The notes: generated by a model from the sequence alone, not told the origin. A DNA stretch of 64,000 nucleotides from Hyphomicrobiales bacterium (GCA_900466475.1 UBMI01000011.1:78735-142734), one strand, 5' to 3'; positions 15,512 to 24,845 are shown, counted from the first letter of the stretch. Program-made: numbers and translations.

Positions 15512-16210
15512 TCAGGCGACGCGGTCGCGCGCGATCGGGCCGGGAGCCGCTTCGATGACCGTCATGGCCAATCGTATGAGATCGGCGTCGCCGTTGAACT
15601 CATTGTCTGCAACCTTGTGCAGGAGCACGGCAACCTGTTCGATCTGACGGGCCGCCTTCAGGGGCCCAGCATTGACTGGCCGGAATCCGGCATCGACCAC
15701 CAGGCTCCGGGTTATCTGTCCGGCCTGAACGTCGTCGGTTGCGTAGAAGACGGCCGGGCCGACAGGCGCTTCCGACCAGGCGGCTGCTTCAAGAACCGGG
15801 GCGGCGAGAAGGTTGAAGCCCTTCACGACACGCGCCTTTGGCAAGCGCTGCTGAAGGTTCTCGGAGGTCGAGCTGTCGCGCATGAATTCCACGTCATGGA
15901 AGTGCACGAAGTCCGACGTGACGTCGAGCGGGTTCATGGTCTCGATAACAATCTTGCCGTCGAGCGCGTCGCCGACTTCGGCGACGATCGCCTCTACCCG
16001 CGGCCAGTAGACCGAAAATAGCACAACCTCGCCGAACTCGGCGGCTTCCCGAATGGTGCCAAGGAGGGCCTTTCCTCCCAACTCCGCCAAGAGCGGTGCG
16101 AGCTTCCGATCCTCTCCGTCCTTTGCAATGACAAGGTCGTGGCCTGCGGCAGCCCAGGCGCGCGCAAGGCGTCCGCCAACGTTGCCGGCATTCAATATTC
16201 CGATTTTCAT
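15512..16210 (-). CDS. NADPH/F420-type dinucleotide-binding oxidoreductase
   Basis: 232-aa protein with an N-terminal Rossmann motif 'IGILNAGNVGGRLARAWAAA' and the 'MNPLDV' loop and C-terminal layout of the NADP-oxidoreductase/coenzyme-F420 family (COG2085). ATG 16210 follows AAGGAACGAAG. Rhizobia lack F420, so it likely uses NADP(H). It is preceded by its probable LysR regulator on the same strand. A second, broken paralog with its own LysR lies at 17317-18121. Confidence 0.82.
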   Translation of the reverse strand: MKIGILNAGNVGGRLARAWAAAGHDLVIAKDGEDRKLAPLLAELGGKALLGTIREAAEFGEVVLFSVYWPRVEAIVAEVGDALDGKIVIETMNPLDVTSDFVHFHDVEFMRDSSTSENLQQRLPKARVVKGFNLLAAPVLEAAAWSEAPVGPAVFYATDDVQAGQITRSLVVDAGFRPVNAGPLKAARQIEQVAVLLHKVADNEFNGDADLIRLAMTVIEAAPGPIARDRVA

Positions 16211-16362
16211 CTTCGTTCCTTTGACTTCAAGCTTCGACGCTGGGGTGCTTGCGTCGGCATGAGACTTAAGGATGTCCATCGAAGGGGATTAGACGCCGCA
16301 GTCACCTCAATCTGTTGCTTCGATGAGCAACAATCCCGTAGGAACGCCCAATCAGACCTCGT

Positions 16363-17256
16363 TTAGTCCTGGCTGAAGGATCCCCGACATAGATCGACGA
16401 AGCTTCTTACCTTCGGATCCATGTACCTCGTGGACGCAAAGACCGCGTGGACTGGCATCGGCGTGCCCGCCCACTCTGGTAACAGGTGAACCAGAGTACC
16501 TCGTTCGACATCGGGACATGCCATGAAGCGAGGAAGGTGCGCGACGCCAAGCCCGGCGACTGCCAGGTTCCTGGCCGCGACGATATTGTCGACCGAGCAT
16601 CGGGGCGAGCGGAAGATGTTTTCGGTGGTCTCGCCGTTTACGAGCGTCCAGCTCGGGCGTCCCTTCGACGATTTCATGACGAGCTCGTGTTCGTTCAAAT
16701 CGCCGACGGACCGAACCGGCTGCGACCGCTGAAGATATTCCGGGCTTGCGTATAAGCCGTAGGTGATCTCCCCGAGCTTCCGCGCAGAAAGATCGGAGTC
16801 CGGCAGTGTGCCGAGACGAATGGCGACGTCCACGCCCTCGTGAATGATGTCGACGAACCTGATGGAGTAGACGGTCTCTACCGCCACCTTCGGCCACAGC
16901 TTGAGATATGCCGCGATCCAGTTGTCGACGCGGGTGGTTCCGAATTCCGGCGTCGCGGTGATCTTCAAGCGCCCTTGCGGTTCCTGATGTTGGTGGGCAA
17001 CCGCAGCTTCGGCCGCTTCGGCAGCCGCCAAAATCGAGGACGCCCGCTCGAAATAATCCCTGCCGACCTCGGTTACGCTGAGCCGTCTTGTCGAACGATT
17101 GAGCAGTCGGGCGCCGAGCTTTTCCTCGATCCGTTGCACGATCCGGCTCACCCGCGCCTTGTCAGTGTCGAGCCGCTGCGCTGCTGCCGTGAAGGACGCA
17201 TTCGTTACGACGGCGACGAATACCCTCATCTCCGAAAAGCCGATTGTCGCCGTCAT
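16363..17256 (-). CDS. LysR-family transcriptional regulator (copy 1)
   Basis: 297-aa LysR regulator: N-terminal winged HTH ('FTAAAQRLDTDKARVSRIVQ', 'LNRSTRRLSVTEVGRDYFE') and substrate-binding domain. It is highly similar to the regulator at 18295-19203 across the whole length, including 'VHAVFASTRYMDPKVRSF' near the end, so the two arose by duplication. It probably controls the oxidoreductase and SDR genes downstream on the same strand. Confidence 0.92.
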   Translation of the reverse strand: MTATIGFSEMRVFVAVVTNASFTAAAQRLDTDKARVSRIVQRIEEKLGARLLNRSTRRLSVTEVGRDYFERASSILAAAEAAEAAVAHQHQEPQGRLKITATPEFGTTRVDNWIAAYLKLWPKVAVETVYSIRFVDIIHEGVDVAIRLGTLPDSDLSARKLGEITYGLYASPEYLQRSQPVRSVGDLNEHELVMKSSKGRPSWTLVNGETTENIFRSPRCSVDNIVAARNLAVAGLGVAHLPRFMACPDVERGTLVHLLPEWAGTPMPVHAVFASTRYMDPKVRSFVDLCRGSFSQD

Positions 17257-17288
17257 TCAGGTCTCCAGAAGCAGCTAGGAAAGCAAGA

Positions 17289-17310
17289 GGGCGCCCGCGC
17301 ACGGGCGCCC
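17289..17310 (-). terminator. Strong GC hairpin after the oxidoreductase pseudogene
   Basis: GGGCGCCCG-CGCA-CGGGCGCCC, a 9-bp perfect stem just past the stop at 17317. The minus strand continues TCTTGCTTTCC, a poor U tract, so termination may be incomplete. Confidence 0.4.
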
Positions 17311-17316
17311 CGGCAC

Positions 17317-18121
17317 TCACTTCTTGATCGTGTCACCACTGGCGAGTTCAAGGAACAGGGCGACGTGGACGGCCGGCATGGATTCAAGCGTCCCTCCGAT
17401 CGGCGATGGACGTACGGCCGTTTCGATCAGCTTCCGCGCCTCGGATGGCGACAGTGGTTCGCCCGGCTGCTTGTAGACCTTCTTCGCCTCTTCTTCCGTC
17501 AAGCCGTCAGGGATCTTTGGCGCATAGGGCGTAAAGTAGATCGCTGTATTGGGTTCGATCCTCCAGCTATCGGCGAGGGAGCCAGCGTCGACAACGTCAT
17601 ATCCGATGTTTTCGATGAAGCGCATGACGACCTCCTTGGCAGCTGCATCGCTTCCCGCGATGGGGAGCGTCGTCCGGCGGGCGTCGCCCTTCGGACGTGC
17701 GTTACCTTCCATGTGGATCCAGCCGAGATTGTGCATTCCCTTGACGACCTTCGCGCCTCGAAGGTGTCGCTGCACGAGTTCGCTCGACGTCAGTTCGCCG
17801 TTGTCGAAGATCCGCTCTGCGAAACTCTCCAAGGCCGGGGTAATAGTTGCTCTGGTCGAGAACGATCTTTCCCGCGAGCTTGTCGGCTGGCAGCGCCTCG
17901 AATGTCGCCAACGGGATCGCGATCAAGACGATATCGGCGCTCGCGATAGCCTCCCCGACCGTGCCTGCGCGGGCAAGAGAGCCGAGTTCCTCTACGAGGT
18001 CAGCGAGCGTCTCCGGCCCGCGGGAGTTGCTGATCACGACGTGGTACCCAGCTGCGACGGCCAGGCGAGCGACTGCCTTGCCAACGAGGCCGGAGCCGAT
18101 GATTCCGATTATTTGAGTCAT
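17317..18121 (-). pseudogene. Frameshifted F420/NADP-type oxidoreductase
   Basis: The first frame from ATG 18121 gives 'MTQIIGIIGSGLVGKAVARL', 'HVVISNSRGPETL' and 'VLDQSNYYPG'. The second frame resumes 'LESFAERIFDNGELTSSELV' through 'IGYDVVDAGSLADSWRIEPN' to the stop at 17317. The break is near 17829-17840. It is a member of the same COG2085-like family as 15512-16210 but a different subgroup. It sits between two duplicated LysR genes and is probably inactive. Confidence 0.75.
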
Positions 18122-18294
18122 TTTCCGTTTCTCTCTCTGAACGGCGGAGGCCCGCCAACATGTCGTGGTGCCTGCGGCGAACCTCGCTTGGGCTTCGTCC
18201 GCGGCACGACCTGAGATGCGGTTTTGTTCGGAGGCATAACAGTGCGAGCCCGAGCAACTGACTGTTGTCCCTGATGCGGACAATCGAAGCGGCA

Positions 18295-19203
18295 CTAGTT
18301 CGAGGGCGAGAGGTTGTCCCTGAACCGTTCGCGGCAGAGATCAATGAACCGCCTAACCTTGGGGTCCATGTATCGCGTCGAGGCGAAGACCGCGTGAACG
18401 GGAACCGTACTCCGTGCCCAGCCCGGAAGGACGACCTCCAAGGTCCCGTCGCCGATGTGCTGCAATGCCAAATACTGGGGTAGCTGAACGATCCCGAGAC
18501 CAGAGAGAGCGAGGTTTCGTGCGGTGATCGTATTGTTGACCACGCACCGAGGCGTCCGGGCGATCTTTTCGATCTGATTGCTGTTAACCAGAGTCCAGGA
18601 AGGGCGTCCTCGGGGAGTGTGCATGATCAGATCGTGATCCGCGAGGTCAGGCACACCTTGGATGTCGGGTCGGCTGCGAAGATACTCTGGCGAGGCATAG
18701 AGACCGTAGGACAGCTCGCCCAGCTTCCGAGCGGAAAGACCCGAGTCCTGCAGAGGTCCAATGCGGATGGCGACGTCAAAGCTCTCGTGGACGAGGTCGA
18801 TGAGCCTGTTCGTGTACTCGGTCTCTACCGAAACTTTCGACCAGCGCTGGAGGAAATCGGCGATCCAGGCGTCGACCTGGGTTGTTCCGAATTCGACCCC
18901 TGCGGTCACCTTCAACCGACCCTGAGGTTCCTGCGCTTGCTGGGCCACGGCAGCCTCCGCAGCTTCCGCAGCAGCCAATATCGAAGACGCTCTCTCGAAA
19001 TAATCGCGACCAACGTCGGTAACGCTGACATGTCGGGTCGATCTGTTGAGCAGGCGCGCACCGAGCTTTTCTTCCATGCGCCGAACTGTACGGCTCACTC
19101 GCGCTTTGTCGGTGTCGAGGCGTTGTGCAGCGGCCGTGAACGAACCCTCCGTCACGACCGCAACGAAAGTCCGCATTTCTAGGAAGTCAATCGTTGTTGC
19201 CAT
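18295..19203 (-). CDS. LysR-family transcriptional regulator (copy 2)
   Basis: 302-aa LysR regulator, close paralog of 16363-17256: 'MRTFVAVVTEGSFTAAAQRL', 'RVSRTVRRMEEKLGARLLNR', 'HVSVTDVGRDYFERA'. ATG 19203 taken; a TTG two codons upstream is possible. No good ribosome site is visible. Its natural target, the oxidoreductase at 17317-18121, is broken by a frameshift. Confidence 0.9.
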   Translation of the reverse strand: MATTIDFLEMRTFVAVVTEGSFTAAAQRLDTDKARVSRTVRRMEEKLGARLLNRSTRHVSVTDVGRDYFERASSILAAAEAAEAAVAQQAQEPQGRLKVTAGVEFGTTQVDAWIADFLQRWSKVSVETEYTNRLIDLVHESFDVAIRIGPLQDSGLSARKLGELSYGLYASPEYLRSRPDIQGVPDLADHDLIMHTPRGRPSWTLVNSNQIEKIARTPRCVVNNTITARNLALSGLGIVQLPQYLALQHIGDGTLEVVLPGWARSTVPVHAVFASTRYMDPKVRRFIDLCRERFRDNLSPSN

Positions 19204-19329
19204 GACCAACAGTCTGATCAGCTGTTGTCATTGTCAACTTGTTGGGCGCAACGTGCTGCAGCTTGGTCGTGTCAGCGGAAAAGCGATGCACCCGTCGGTG
19301 CGGTTTAACCCAGCTAGTGGCAGTCCTGT

Positions 19330-19750
19330 GCATCTGATCAATTACTTAGAATTTCGCGTCCTGAAGGGCGTCCTTTACGAGCGCTCGGTGAGGACACTGA
19401 GCGAGCTGGACTATCGCGAGAGATCGCCCGCTCAATCGCCGGCAAGACGACCGCAAGATCGCGATCGGCACGGTCTATCCGGCAACGACCGGCGTGCTGC
19501 CGATATTGCTGTCGCGCATCGGCAGGAGTCTCCCGATATCCGCATGCATATCGAAAGCGGCACGTCCGATGACATCATCCGCCATATCGAGGCAGGCCGC
19601 GTCAATCTCGGTTCATCCGGCCGGCGGAGAATATCGGCTCATTGCGCTTCTTCTCGATTGCCCATGAGCGCTACCTTCTGGCATTCGCCAAGGAGAGCCC
19701 GCTGTCTACGAGAAGCGAGATCGATCTCGAGGATCTGCGCTGCCCGTGAG
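19330..19750 (+). pseudogene. Degraded LysR substrate-binding-domain remnant
   Basis: Pieces in different frames give 'KIAIGTVYPATTGVLPILLS', 'DIRMHIESGTSDDIIRHIEA' and 'RYLLAFAKESPLSTRSEIDL', which is the order of a LysR effector domain. Several frameshifts, and no DNA-binding part. It is not a close copy of the two LysR genes next to it. Confidence 0.5.
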
Positions 19751-19897
19751 TGACCGCCCGTTGAGCGTAATTGATCGCAACCGCAATACGAAATGATCTT
19801 GAGGGTGCAAGCAGGGCGCGCGAGCTCGCTCAACGCTACAAGCGAGAGTCAAAGAAACCCGTCGAAGCGGGCATCGTTACCCATCGTGGCGGTGGAC

Positions 19898-20077
19898 CTA
19901 GCGAGCCGGGCTCGCCTCGTAATCGAGAAACAAGAGAGCCCCATGAGGGGCCTTGCCCGACACGGCCTCCTCCAGGAGGTCAGCCAGCTTCCTTGCCGTC
20001 TCCTGATCAGCTAGACCCTGGTAGATGCGATTGGGTTCGCGCAGTTGATTGAGTAGAGTGTTCACCTTGTCGGTCAT
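19898..20077 (-). CDS. 59-aa acidic small protein with its own stress promoter
   Basis: 'MTDKVNTLLNQLREPNRIYQ' then 'GLADQETARKLADLLEEAVS', a helical protein with no recognised domain. The coding case rests on sensible composition and on an EcfG/RpoE2-type promoter (20087-20111) whose TT lies only 10 bases before the ATG at 20077. That would give a very short leader or a leaderless mRNA; no Shine-Dalgarno is seen. Confidence 0.55.
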   Translation of the reverse strand: MTDKVNTLLNQLREPNRIYQGLADQETARKLADLLEEAVSGKAPHGALLFLDYEASPAR

Positions 20078-20385
20078 GGAAAGAAGAACAACCGCACAAA
20101 GTAGATGTTCCTTTGTCCTCCCGGACGCATATGGATCACTCTCGGGCGGCGCGATTTTTACGCAACTCGTATGACGACATCAGCGATATTTGCGACGATA
20201 ATTCCTCGGATGTCACTGGTCACCCGCAGCGACTATCCGTTGACGGAGTGCAGGGTGAGGCAAGCCAAAATATCAGCTCAACATGACTTTAGTAGTCTCT
20301 GGACTATCTCCTTAACGATCCGATAGCCGCTCAGCATTGGTCGGGTATAGCGGATTCTTCTCTCCCGATTTTCAAGGAGTACCGT
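20078..20385. other. Intergenic, promoter only
   Basis: Contains the leftward promoter at 20087-20111. The rest shows no gene. The last bases hold the AAGGAG site for the TTG start at 20386. Confidence 0.5.
20087..20111 (-). promoter_or_regulatory. EcfG/RpoE2-type promoter for the 59-aa gene
   Basis: Minus strand GGAAC (20107-20111), 18 bases, TT (20087-20088). Confidence 0.65.
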
Positions 20386-21363
20386 TTGCTGAAAATTTAC
20401 CGCGACACCGAGGGCACCGTCAGGTCGGGCGGAGCCGATGACGATTTGCCGGGTCACGTGATCTGGATGGACTTGCTCAATCCCGACGAAAAGGAGATCG
20501 AATTTGTCAGGCGCCGGGCGAAGGTGAGGGTACCGACGCGCGAAGCACTAAGCGAGATCGAAGCGTCGAGCAGGTTGTCGAAAGAGGGCAATCGCATCTA
20601 TCTGAGCGCGCCGGTCATTGCACACGCGACGCTCGAGCATGCCGAGCTTTCCCCGGCAGGTTTTATCGTCGGCCGCGATTTTCTGATAACAGTTCGCTAT
20701 GACAGCCAAGCCGCTTTCGATGCAGTTGCTGAGCGGCTGGTGCACGACGCAACGTTGGCTAGCGGCATGGGGGTTTTCGTTGCGCTGCTGGAAGCAATCG
20801 TGGACCGCGGCGCAGACGTGCTGGAACACCTGGCGTCCGCCGTCGATGAGGTGTCCAAGACAGTTTTCAAGGGAGACCTCAAAGGCTCGGCATCTCCTCA
20901 CAGCTCCAATTTTACGCTCCGTCGGGCGCTGTCCAAGGTTGGGGCACTCGGTGATCGATCGTCAAAGGCCAGAGACGTGCTCCTCGGTGTTGGCAGGATG
21001 GCCGCTTTCACGTTGGATGTGTGTCACGATATGCTGTCGGACGAATTTCGAGACCAGCTCCACGCCGTGACGAAGGATGTCGCTTCGCTGAGCGACTACG
21101 AGACGCATCTTTCCGACAAAACGCAGTTCTTGCTGGACGCAGTTCTGGGCTTCATCACCATCGAACAGAACGACATCTTCAAAGTGCTGACAATCGCGTC
21201 TGTCGTTGGTGTGCCGCCCACGTTAATGGCTGGAGTATGGGGAATGAATTTCAAGTTCATGCCGGAGCTTAGCTGGACCTGGGGGTATCCCTTTGCATGG
21301 ACGATCATTATCTTGAGCGCCGTCGCGCCGCTGCTCTGGTTTTGGCGCAAAGGATGGTTTTGA
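20386..21363 (+). CDS. CorA-family divalent metal transporter
   Basis: 325-aa CorA-like channel or transporter for Mg2+ or other divalent ions. A long soluble alpha/beta N-terminus is followed by two membrane segments at the C-terminus: 'VLTIASVVGVPPTLMAGVWG' with the signature 'GMNF' loop, then 'YPFAWTIIILSAVAPLLWFW' and a basic end. The start is TTG with AAGGAG 6 bases upstream. The loop 'GMNFKFMPE' keeps the canonical GMN selectivity motif. It could also be ZntB-like. Confidence 0.9.
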   Translation: MLKIYRDTEGTVRSGGADDDLPGHVIWMDLLNPDEKEIEFVRRRAKVRVPTREALSEIEASSRLSKEGNRIYLSAPVIAHATLEHAELSPAGFIVGRDFLITVRYDSQAAFDAVAERLVHDATLASGMGVFVALLEAIVDRGADVLEHLASAVDEVSKTVFKGDLKGSASPHSSNFTLRRALSKVGALGDRSSKARDVLLGVGRMAAFTLDVCHDMLSDEFRDQLHAVTKDVASLSDYETHLSDKTQFLLDAVLGFITIEQNDIFKVLTIASVVGVPPTLMAGVWGMNFKFMPELSWTWGYPFAWTIIILSAVAPLLWFWRKGWF

Positions 21364-22036
21364 TCCTGTCAGTCGTCGGATTCAGGCCTTTGTCTGCAGG
21401 ACCACGATCTCGCTCACGAATTTCCGAGATGCCGAAGCCAGATGCATGACAACTGACGGGTCAGACGGCAAGTAAGTGCACGGCTCGACGCCGGTCGGAT
21501 CTGCAGACAGATCAGTTCTTTTCGGATGATGTGCTTACCTATCACCCCGTGACGTGAGGCAATGAACGCGCAGCAATGGAGGGTCTTCGCCAATTGCGCA
21601 CGTATGCCGGAACCCGCTTTGCTAAAAGCGGTGGCCGAGACAGTTGAACGCGTAAACAATCTCTGGTGGCCGCTGCCGTAACGTGCGTTTACTCCGGAGA
21701 AGGTGCTCGAACGGACCGACGCATGTGAAGCGGATGACACCGATCCTCGAAACATGTGCCGGCTAGCCGGCGCAAAGAAACAAAAAGCGCAAAGCTTTGA
21801 ACTGAGCGTCTTTCACAACAACCGCCGCGCTGACGCGTTCGTCTGCGGTTTGCCAGGCTGGAGCGTTTCGTGCCGGAGAGGAATCCAGAGAGACCGTGAA
21901 ATGCGTCTCGTGATTTGATCGTGGGGTGAAGGCGTCCAATACCGCACGAGCCTCCCAATCGTCGGACCAATTACGTTCTGCCGATGGCCGTTCCCCTTTT
22001 TCCTCACCTTTTTCCACGGCGTTGCAGTCACTCGAC
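21364..22036. other. Intergenic, no firm gene
   Basis: About 670 bases with no recognisable gene. One minus-strand frame at 21763-22017 (84 residues, 'NWSDDWEARAVLDAFTPRSN') has protein-like composition but no homology I can name and no ribosome site. Confidence 0.4.
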
Positions 22037-22061
22037 GGAACGTTCAGCGGGGAGGGAACTT
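22037..22061 (+). promoter_or_regulatory. EcfG/RpoE2-type promoter for the DUF2934 gene
   Basis: GGAAC (22037-22041), 18 bases, TT (22060-22061), 26 bases before the ATG at 22088. Confidence 0.75.
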
Positions 22062-22087
22062 ATCCTATGCCTGATAGGAGGAGCATC

Positions 22088-22324
22088 ATGGACAGAGAAC
22101 AGCAGCGGCGTGAGCGCGCCTATAAGATCTGGGAGGATGAAGGTCGCCCGGATGGCCAGCACGCAGACCATTGGCGGCGTGCCGAAGAGCAGCATGAGGC
22201 AACTGAAAAAGAAGCTGCCGATGTCACGGAAGCCAATCAGAATGCTTCCGATGAGTTCAACGGCGACAATGGAAACCGGCTCGTCACTGACATCCGGCCG
22301 CCTTCGACAGTCACTCCGGATTAG
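22088..22324 (+). CDS. DUF2934 small protein
   Basis: 78-aa hydrophilic protein; 'RAYKIWEDEGRPDGQHADHW' is the DUF2934 signature, followed by an acidic tail. AGGAGGAG precedes the ATG. The same domain opens the receiver protein at 44078-44614. A GGAAC-N18-TT promoter places it in the general stress regulon. Function unknown. Confidence 0.85.
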   Translation: MDREQQRRERAYKIWEDEGRPDGQHADHWRRAEEQHEATEKEAADVTEANQNASDEFNGDNGNRLVTDIRPPSTVTPD

Positions 22325-22514
22325 AGACCTCAATCATCATATGATTGGCTAGCCCCAGGGGGCACGATAGCTTCCGCTCTGAAAAGATCATCTCCCTTCC
22401 CGAGAAGACCGGTCCAGCGAGCGCCATTTCACCGAGAAGTTCGAGGAGCATGATCGCCGCTTCGATGTGGTCGATCAAGGCTAAAGCAGCGTCGAAGCCT
22501 GCGCTCGTATCCAT
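22311..22514 (-). CDS. Possible small protein, unknown
   Basis: 67 residues: 'FDAALALIDHIEAAIMLLEL' then 'LGEMALAGPVFSGREMIFSE', a plausible amphipathic helix and tail. Its 3' end overlaps the DUF2934 stop convergently by 14 bases. Weak ribosome site, no promoter match. Low confidence. Confidence 0.35.
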   Translation of the reverse strand: MDTSAGFDAALALIDHIEAAIMLLELLGEMALAGPVFSGREMIFSERKLSCPLGLANHMMIEVSNPE

Positions 22515-22857
22515 CCTAGCGGTTCCGTTTCGATTGAGGTCGAAACGTTTTACGCTGCTTCGACGGTATCGCTCCGATTGCCCTCTCCTGCGTCGCGGCG
22601 AAGAGCTGCGAGGACATGATGTTGTCGATCGTATAGGTGGGGAAAGAGCCGGCCATGCCTGACAACTAGTGGACATCCTGCAGCACGCCGAGCGTATCAT
22701 TTTGCCGCCACCTATGCACAGTTCGGTCGATTTCAGCGGCAAGCCCGGCTCCGGGCGGGCTCTTCCGATCCTCGCAGCGCGGTGTCTGTTCGCTGAGCAG
22801 ATCAACGCCATCATCTCTAAAGCCCGCAAAGTCGGCGTTTGAATCCATGACAGATGT
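22515..22857. other. Intergenic, nothing identified
   Basis: About 340 bases between the weak 22311 gene and the promoter at 22858. Open frames lack starts, ribosome sites or recognisable products. Confidence 0.4.
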
Positions 22858-22882
22858 GGAACTCCGACGTCGGTTCGGGGTT
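22858..22882 (+). promoter_or_regulatory. EcfG/RpoE2-type promoter for the 22915-23697 operon
   Basis: GGAAC (22858-22862), 18 bases, TT (22881-22882), 32 bases before the ATG at 22915. Confidence 0.75.
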
Positions 22883-22914
22883 GCTGTTAGCAAGGTCATG
22901 AAGGGAGAGCTTAG

Positions 22915-23223
22915 ATGGCGCACAACAGTACGACAACGATCACGGCAACGTTTGAGACACGTGAGGCGGCGGACATTGCAGTCGAACATCTGGTTCAGCA
23001 GCATCGTATTTCCCGGCCTGACATTTTCATAAAGGCAAACGGTGAGCGCAACAGTGCCGGTTCGCTGCCGTCAGGCGGCGACGCATCGCATCCTGGCGGC
23101 GCCCGACATGACGCCGCTCTCGAAGGTGACATCGAGGTGTCCGTCGACATCACACCCGACAAAATCCCGGCGGTTCAGCGCAGCCTGGGGGATTCGGGTG
23201 CAATCCGCGTTACCGGAAAATGA
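22915..23223 (+). CDS. Conserved stress-operon protein
   Basis: 102-aa protein with an alternating beta-alpha pattern: 'TTTITATFETREAADIAVEH', then a Gly/Ser-rich linker, then 'GDIEVSVDITPDKIPAVQRS'. This resembles small proteins with a general-stress-protein-17M-like or ferredoxin-like fold, but I do not assign a family. GGAGAG site. First of three same-strand genes with short gaps, behind a stress promoter. Confidence 0.65.
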   Translation: MAHNSTTTITATFETREAADIAVEHLVQQHRISRPDIFIKANGERNSAGSLPSGGDASHPGGARHDAALEGDIEVSVDITPDKIPAVQRSLGDSGAIRVTGK

Positions 23224-23238
23224 AGCGAGGGACCGTCG

Positions 23239-23463
23239 ATGAGGCAGTCAAGGCACGCAGATGATGACGAGCTGGTTGGCGTGATCACCGAAAAACTCGC
23301 CGCGCTCATCCGCGAACTCGAGGACGCTGATTGGAGTACCGACGACGTCGTTTTCGCAATCGAGGACGTTTTGAACAAGAACTGGCTTGAAAAGGTGAGA
23401 GCGCTGGGCACGGCGCGCGAGACTGTGCCCGACAATTTTGTTTCCGACGGAAACGAGGGATAG
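23239..23463 (+). CDS. Small acidic protein, stress operon
   Basis: 74-aa acidic helical protein: 'DELVGVITEKLAALIRELED' then 'ADWSTDDVVFAIEDVLNKNW'. No family recognised. It lies 15 bases after the previous gene and 6 bases before the next, so it is likely co-transcribed. Confidence 0.6.
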   Translation: MRQSRHADDDELVGVITEKLAALIRELEDADWSTDDVVFAIEDVLNKNWLEKVRALGTARETVPDNFVSDGNEG

Positions 23464-23469
23464 ACCGCC

Positions 23470-23697
23470 GTGGATCACAATGAAGACGCCGTGCTGCCGA
23501 GGTTCCAGGTGATTGCTCTGAGCTCGCTCGATCCGGATGGACGCGATACGGACAATGAGCCGAAACTTCTCTATCCCGATGCCATAAAGACAGCCAAGGA
23601 GCTGAGGTCCCAGGGCAAGGCATTTCGTGTTATCGCCGACGCCGAGGCGTCCATGGAGCAACGGCAGTCGTTCCAAGATCTGGGCGCAGTCGAGTAG
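23470..23697 (+). CDS. Small protein, stress operon
   Basis: 75-aa protein with a GTG start: 'LPRFQVIALSSLDPDGRDTD', 'DAIKTAKELRSQGKAFRVIA'. Beta-alpha pattern with no family recognised. Last gene of the 22915-23697 operon. Confidence 0.6.
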   Translation: MDHNEDAVLPRFQVIALSSLDPDGRDTDNEPKLLYPDAIKTAKELRSQGKAFRVIADAEASMEQRQSFQDLGAVE

Positions 23698-23754
23698 AGC
23701 AGGGGAGGCGGCTGCTCCGGTGCGCTATCTGGCATGCTTCCTTTGTGAGAATGA

Positions 23755-23779
23755 GGAACTTTAGGGCGATCTAAACATT
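23755..23779 (+). promoter_or_regulatory. EcfG/RpoE2-type promoter
   Basis: GGAAC (23755-23759), 18 bases, TT (23778-23779), 15 bases before the GTG at 23795. Confidence 0.55.
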
Positions 23780-23794
23780 TCTGCGCGAGATGGT

Positions 23795-24037
23795 GTGAAC
23801 GCATATTGCTTCAAGAGCACCTTTGCCGAGCCAGCCACTGGCAGCGCCGTCTTTTCAACTACCGGAATCATCCATGCCAGACGACAAGCCATTGTCGAAG
23901 TCGTTGTCTCCGAGGGAGAGGTGAAACTGCCTATTGGGATTGCCAGTGTGAAGCAGGCATTGGACATGCCAGCGGTTGACGGGCTGGCGTGCTCGCATCC
24001 AGATCGCGAGGCAGGTGGTTCACGAACGTATCCATGA
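23795..24037 (+). CDS. Possible small protein behind a stress promoter
   Basis: 80 residues from GTG: 'TFAEPATGSAVFSTTGIIHA', 'AIVEVVVSEGEVKLPIGIAS'. No family recognised and no Shine-Dalgarno. Supported mainly by the promoter just upstream and by reasonable composition. The leader would be only a few bases long. Confidence 0.4.
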   Translation: MNAYCFKSTFAEPATGSAVFSTTGIIHARRQAIVEVVVSEGEVKLPIGIASVKQALDMPAVDGLACSHPDREAGGSRTYP

Positions 24038-24379
24038 CCCAGGACGAGCTTGCGAAGTTGCCCTAACGCCAACCTAAATAGATCGTTTCTAACTGCCGGA
24101 CTTAACCCCTCTGACGCCGTAATTCAGCGACGAACAAAACTTCCGGGCGAACGATGCTCGCCTTCTCCTAAAGGCTGATGAGCTAGCAGTATGACGATGT
24201 TTACCTAACTAATAGAAACATCCAGTGCTTGGAGTATATCTGCATTCCTCGCGGTCATGTCTTTCACCATGGACCACGGAAGCGGTACCCGCGGCGCTTG
24301 CCAGCGGCGACATCGGTGATCCATACGGCACACCGATCAGATGGGAAGCGGGTGCGGCAGAGTTCCTATGCCGAGCGAC
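24038..24379. other. Intergenic, nothing identified
   Basis: About 340 bases with no supported gene before the promoter at 24380. Confidence 0.4.
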
Positions 24380-24404
24380 GGAACCCACGCCTCTTGAAAC
24401 CATT
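24380..24404 (+). promoter_or_regulatory. EcfG/RpoE2-type promoter, iron-permease-like gene
   Basis: GGAAC (24380-24384), 18 bases, TT (24403-24404). Only 8 bases separate TT from the ATG at 24413, so the mRNA should be leaderless or nearly so. Confidence 0.7.
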
Positions 24405-24412
24405 TCCACCGG

Positions 24413-24757
24413 ATGAAGATCCGAGCCGCGTTCCTCAACCTGTCGGAAACCGTCGTTTCGCTGGCGGGGCATTCTCTCGTCCTTGCAGGAGCCGCCGCTC
24501 TCATCGTCGTCTGGTGCGCCGTCGGTTTTGCTCTCGGTCTGCCAAAGGAGTGGCATCTTTTGTCGGCAATGTTCGGCACGCTCGTGACGCTCTTTCTTCT
24601 CCTAATCATGCAGCATAGTCAGAATAGGGACATGGCTGCGCTCCAGGTGAAGGTCGACGAACTCATCCGGTCGAGTGAGGCTGGAAACCACATGATCGGC
24701 ATCGAGCGGCTCGAGGCCGAAGAGTTGGAAAGATTGGCCGAGAACCGGACAACGTAA
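24413..24757 (+). CDS. Low-affinity iron permease-family membrane protein (copy 1)
   Basis: 114-aa protein of the low-affinity iron permease/DUF family (PF04120). Two membrane segments ('AGAAALIVVWCAVGFALG' and 'FGTLVTLFLLLIMQHSQNRD') are followed by the family's cytosolic 'ALQVKVDELIRSS' helix. Paralog at 25108-25524. Substrate not established despite the name. No ribosome site is visible, in keeping with the leaderless promoter spacing. Confidence 0.85.
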   Translation: MKIRAAFLNLSETVVSLAGHSLVLAGAAALIVVWCAVGFALGLPKEWHLLSAMFGTLVTLFLLLIMQHSQNRDMAALQVKVDELIRSSEAGNHMIGIERLEAEELERLAENRTT

Positions 24758-24845
24758 TCGGGTTCGGGCGGTTCGCGCGGCGATATCGAGCGGCCGCGCG
24801 TTTCGAAAGCAGCGACCCCCGACGTCGTGACATTAGAGAACTAGT

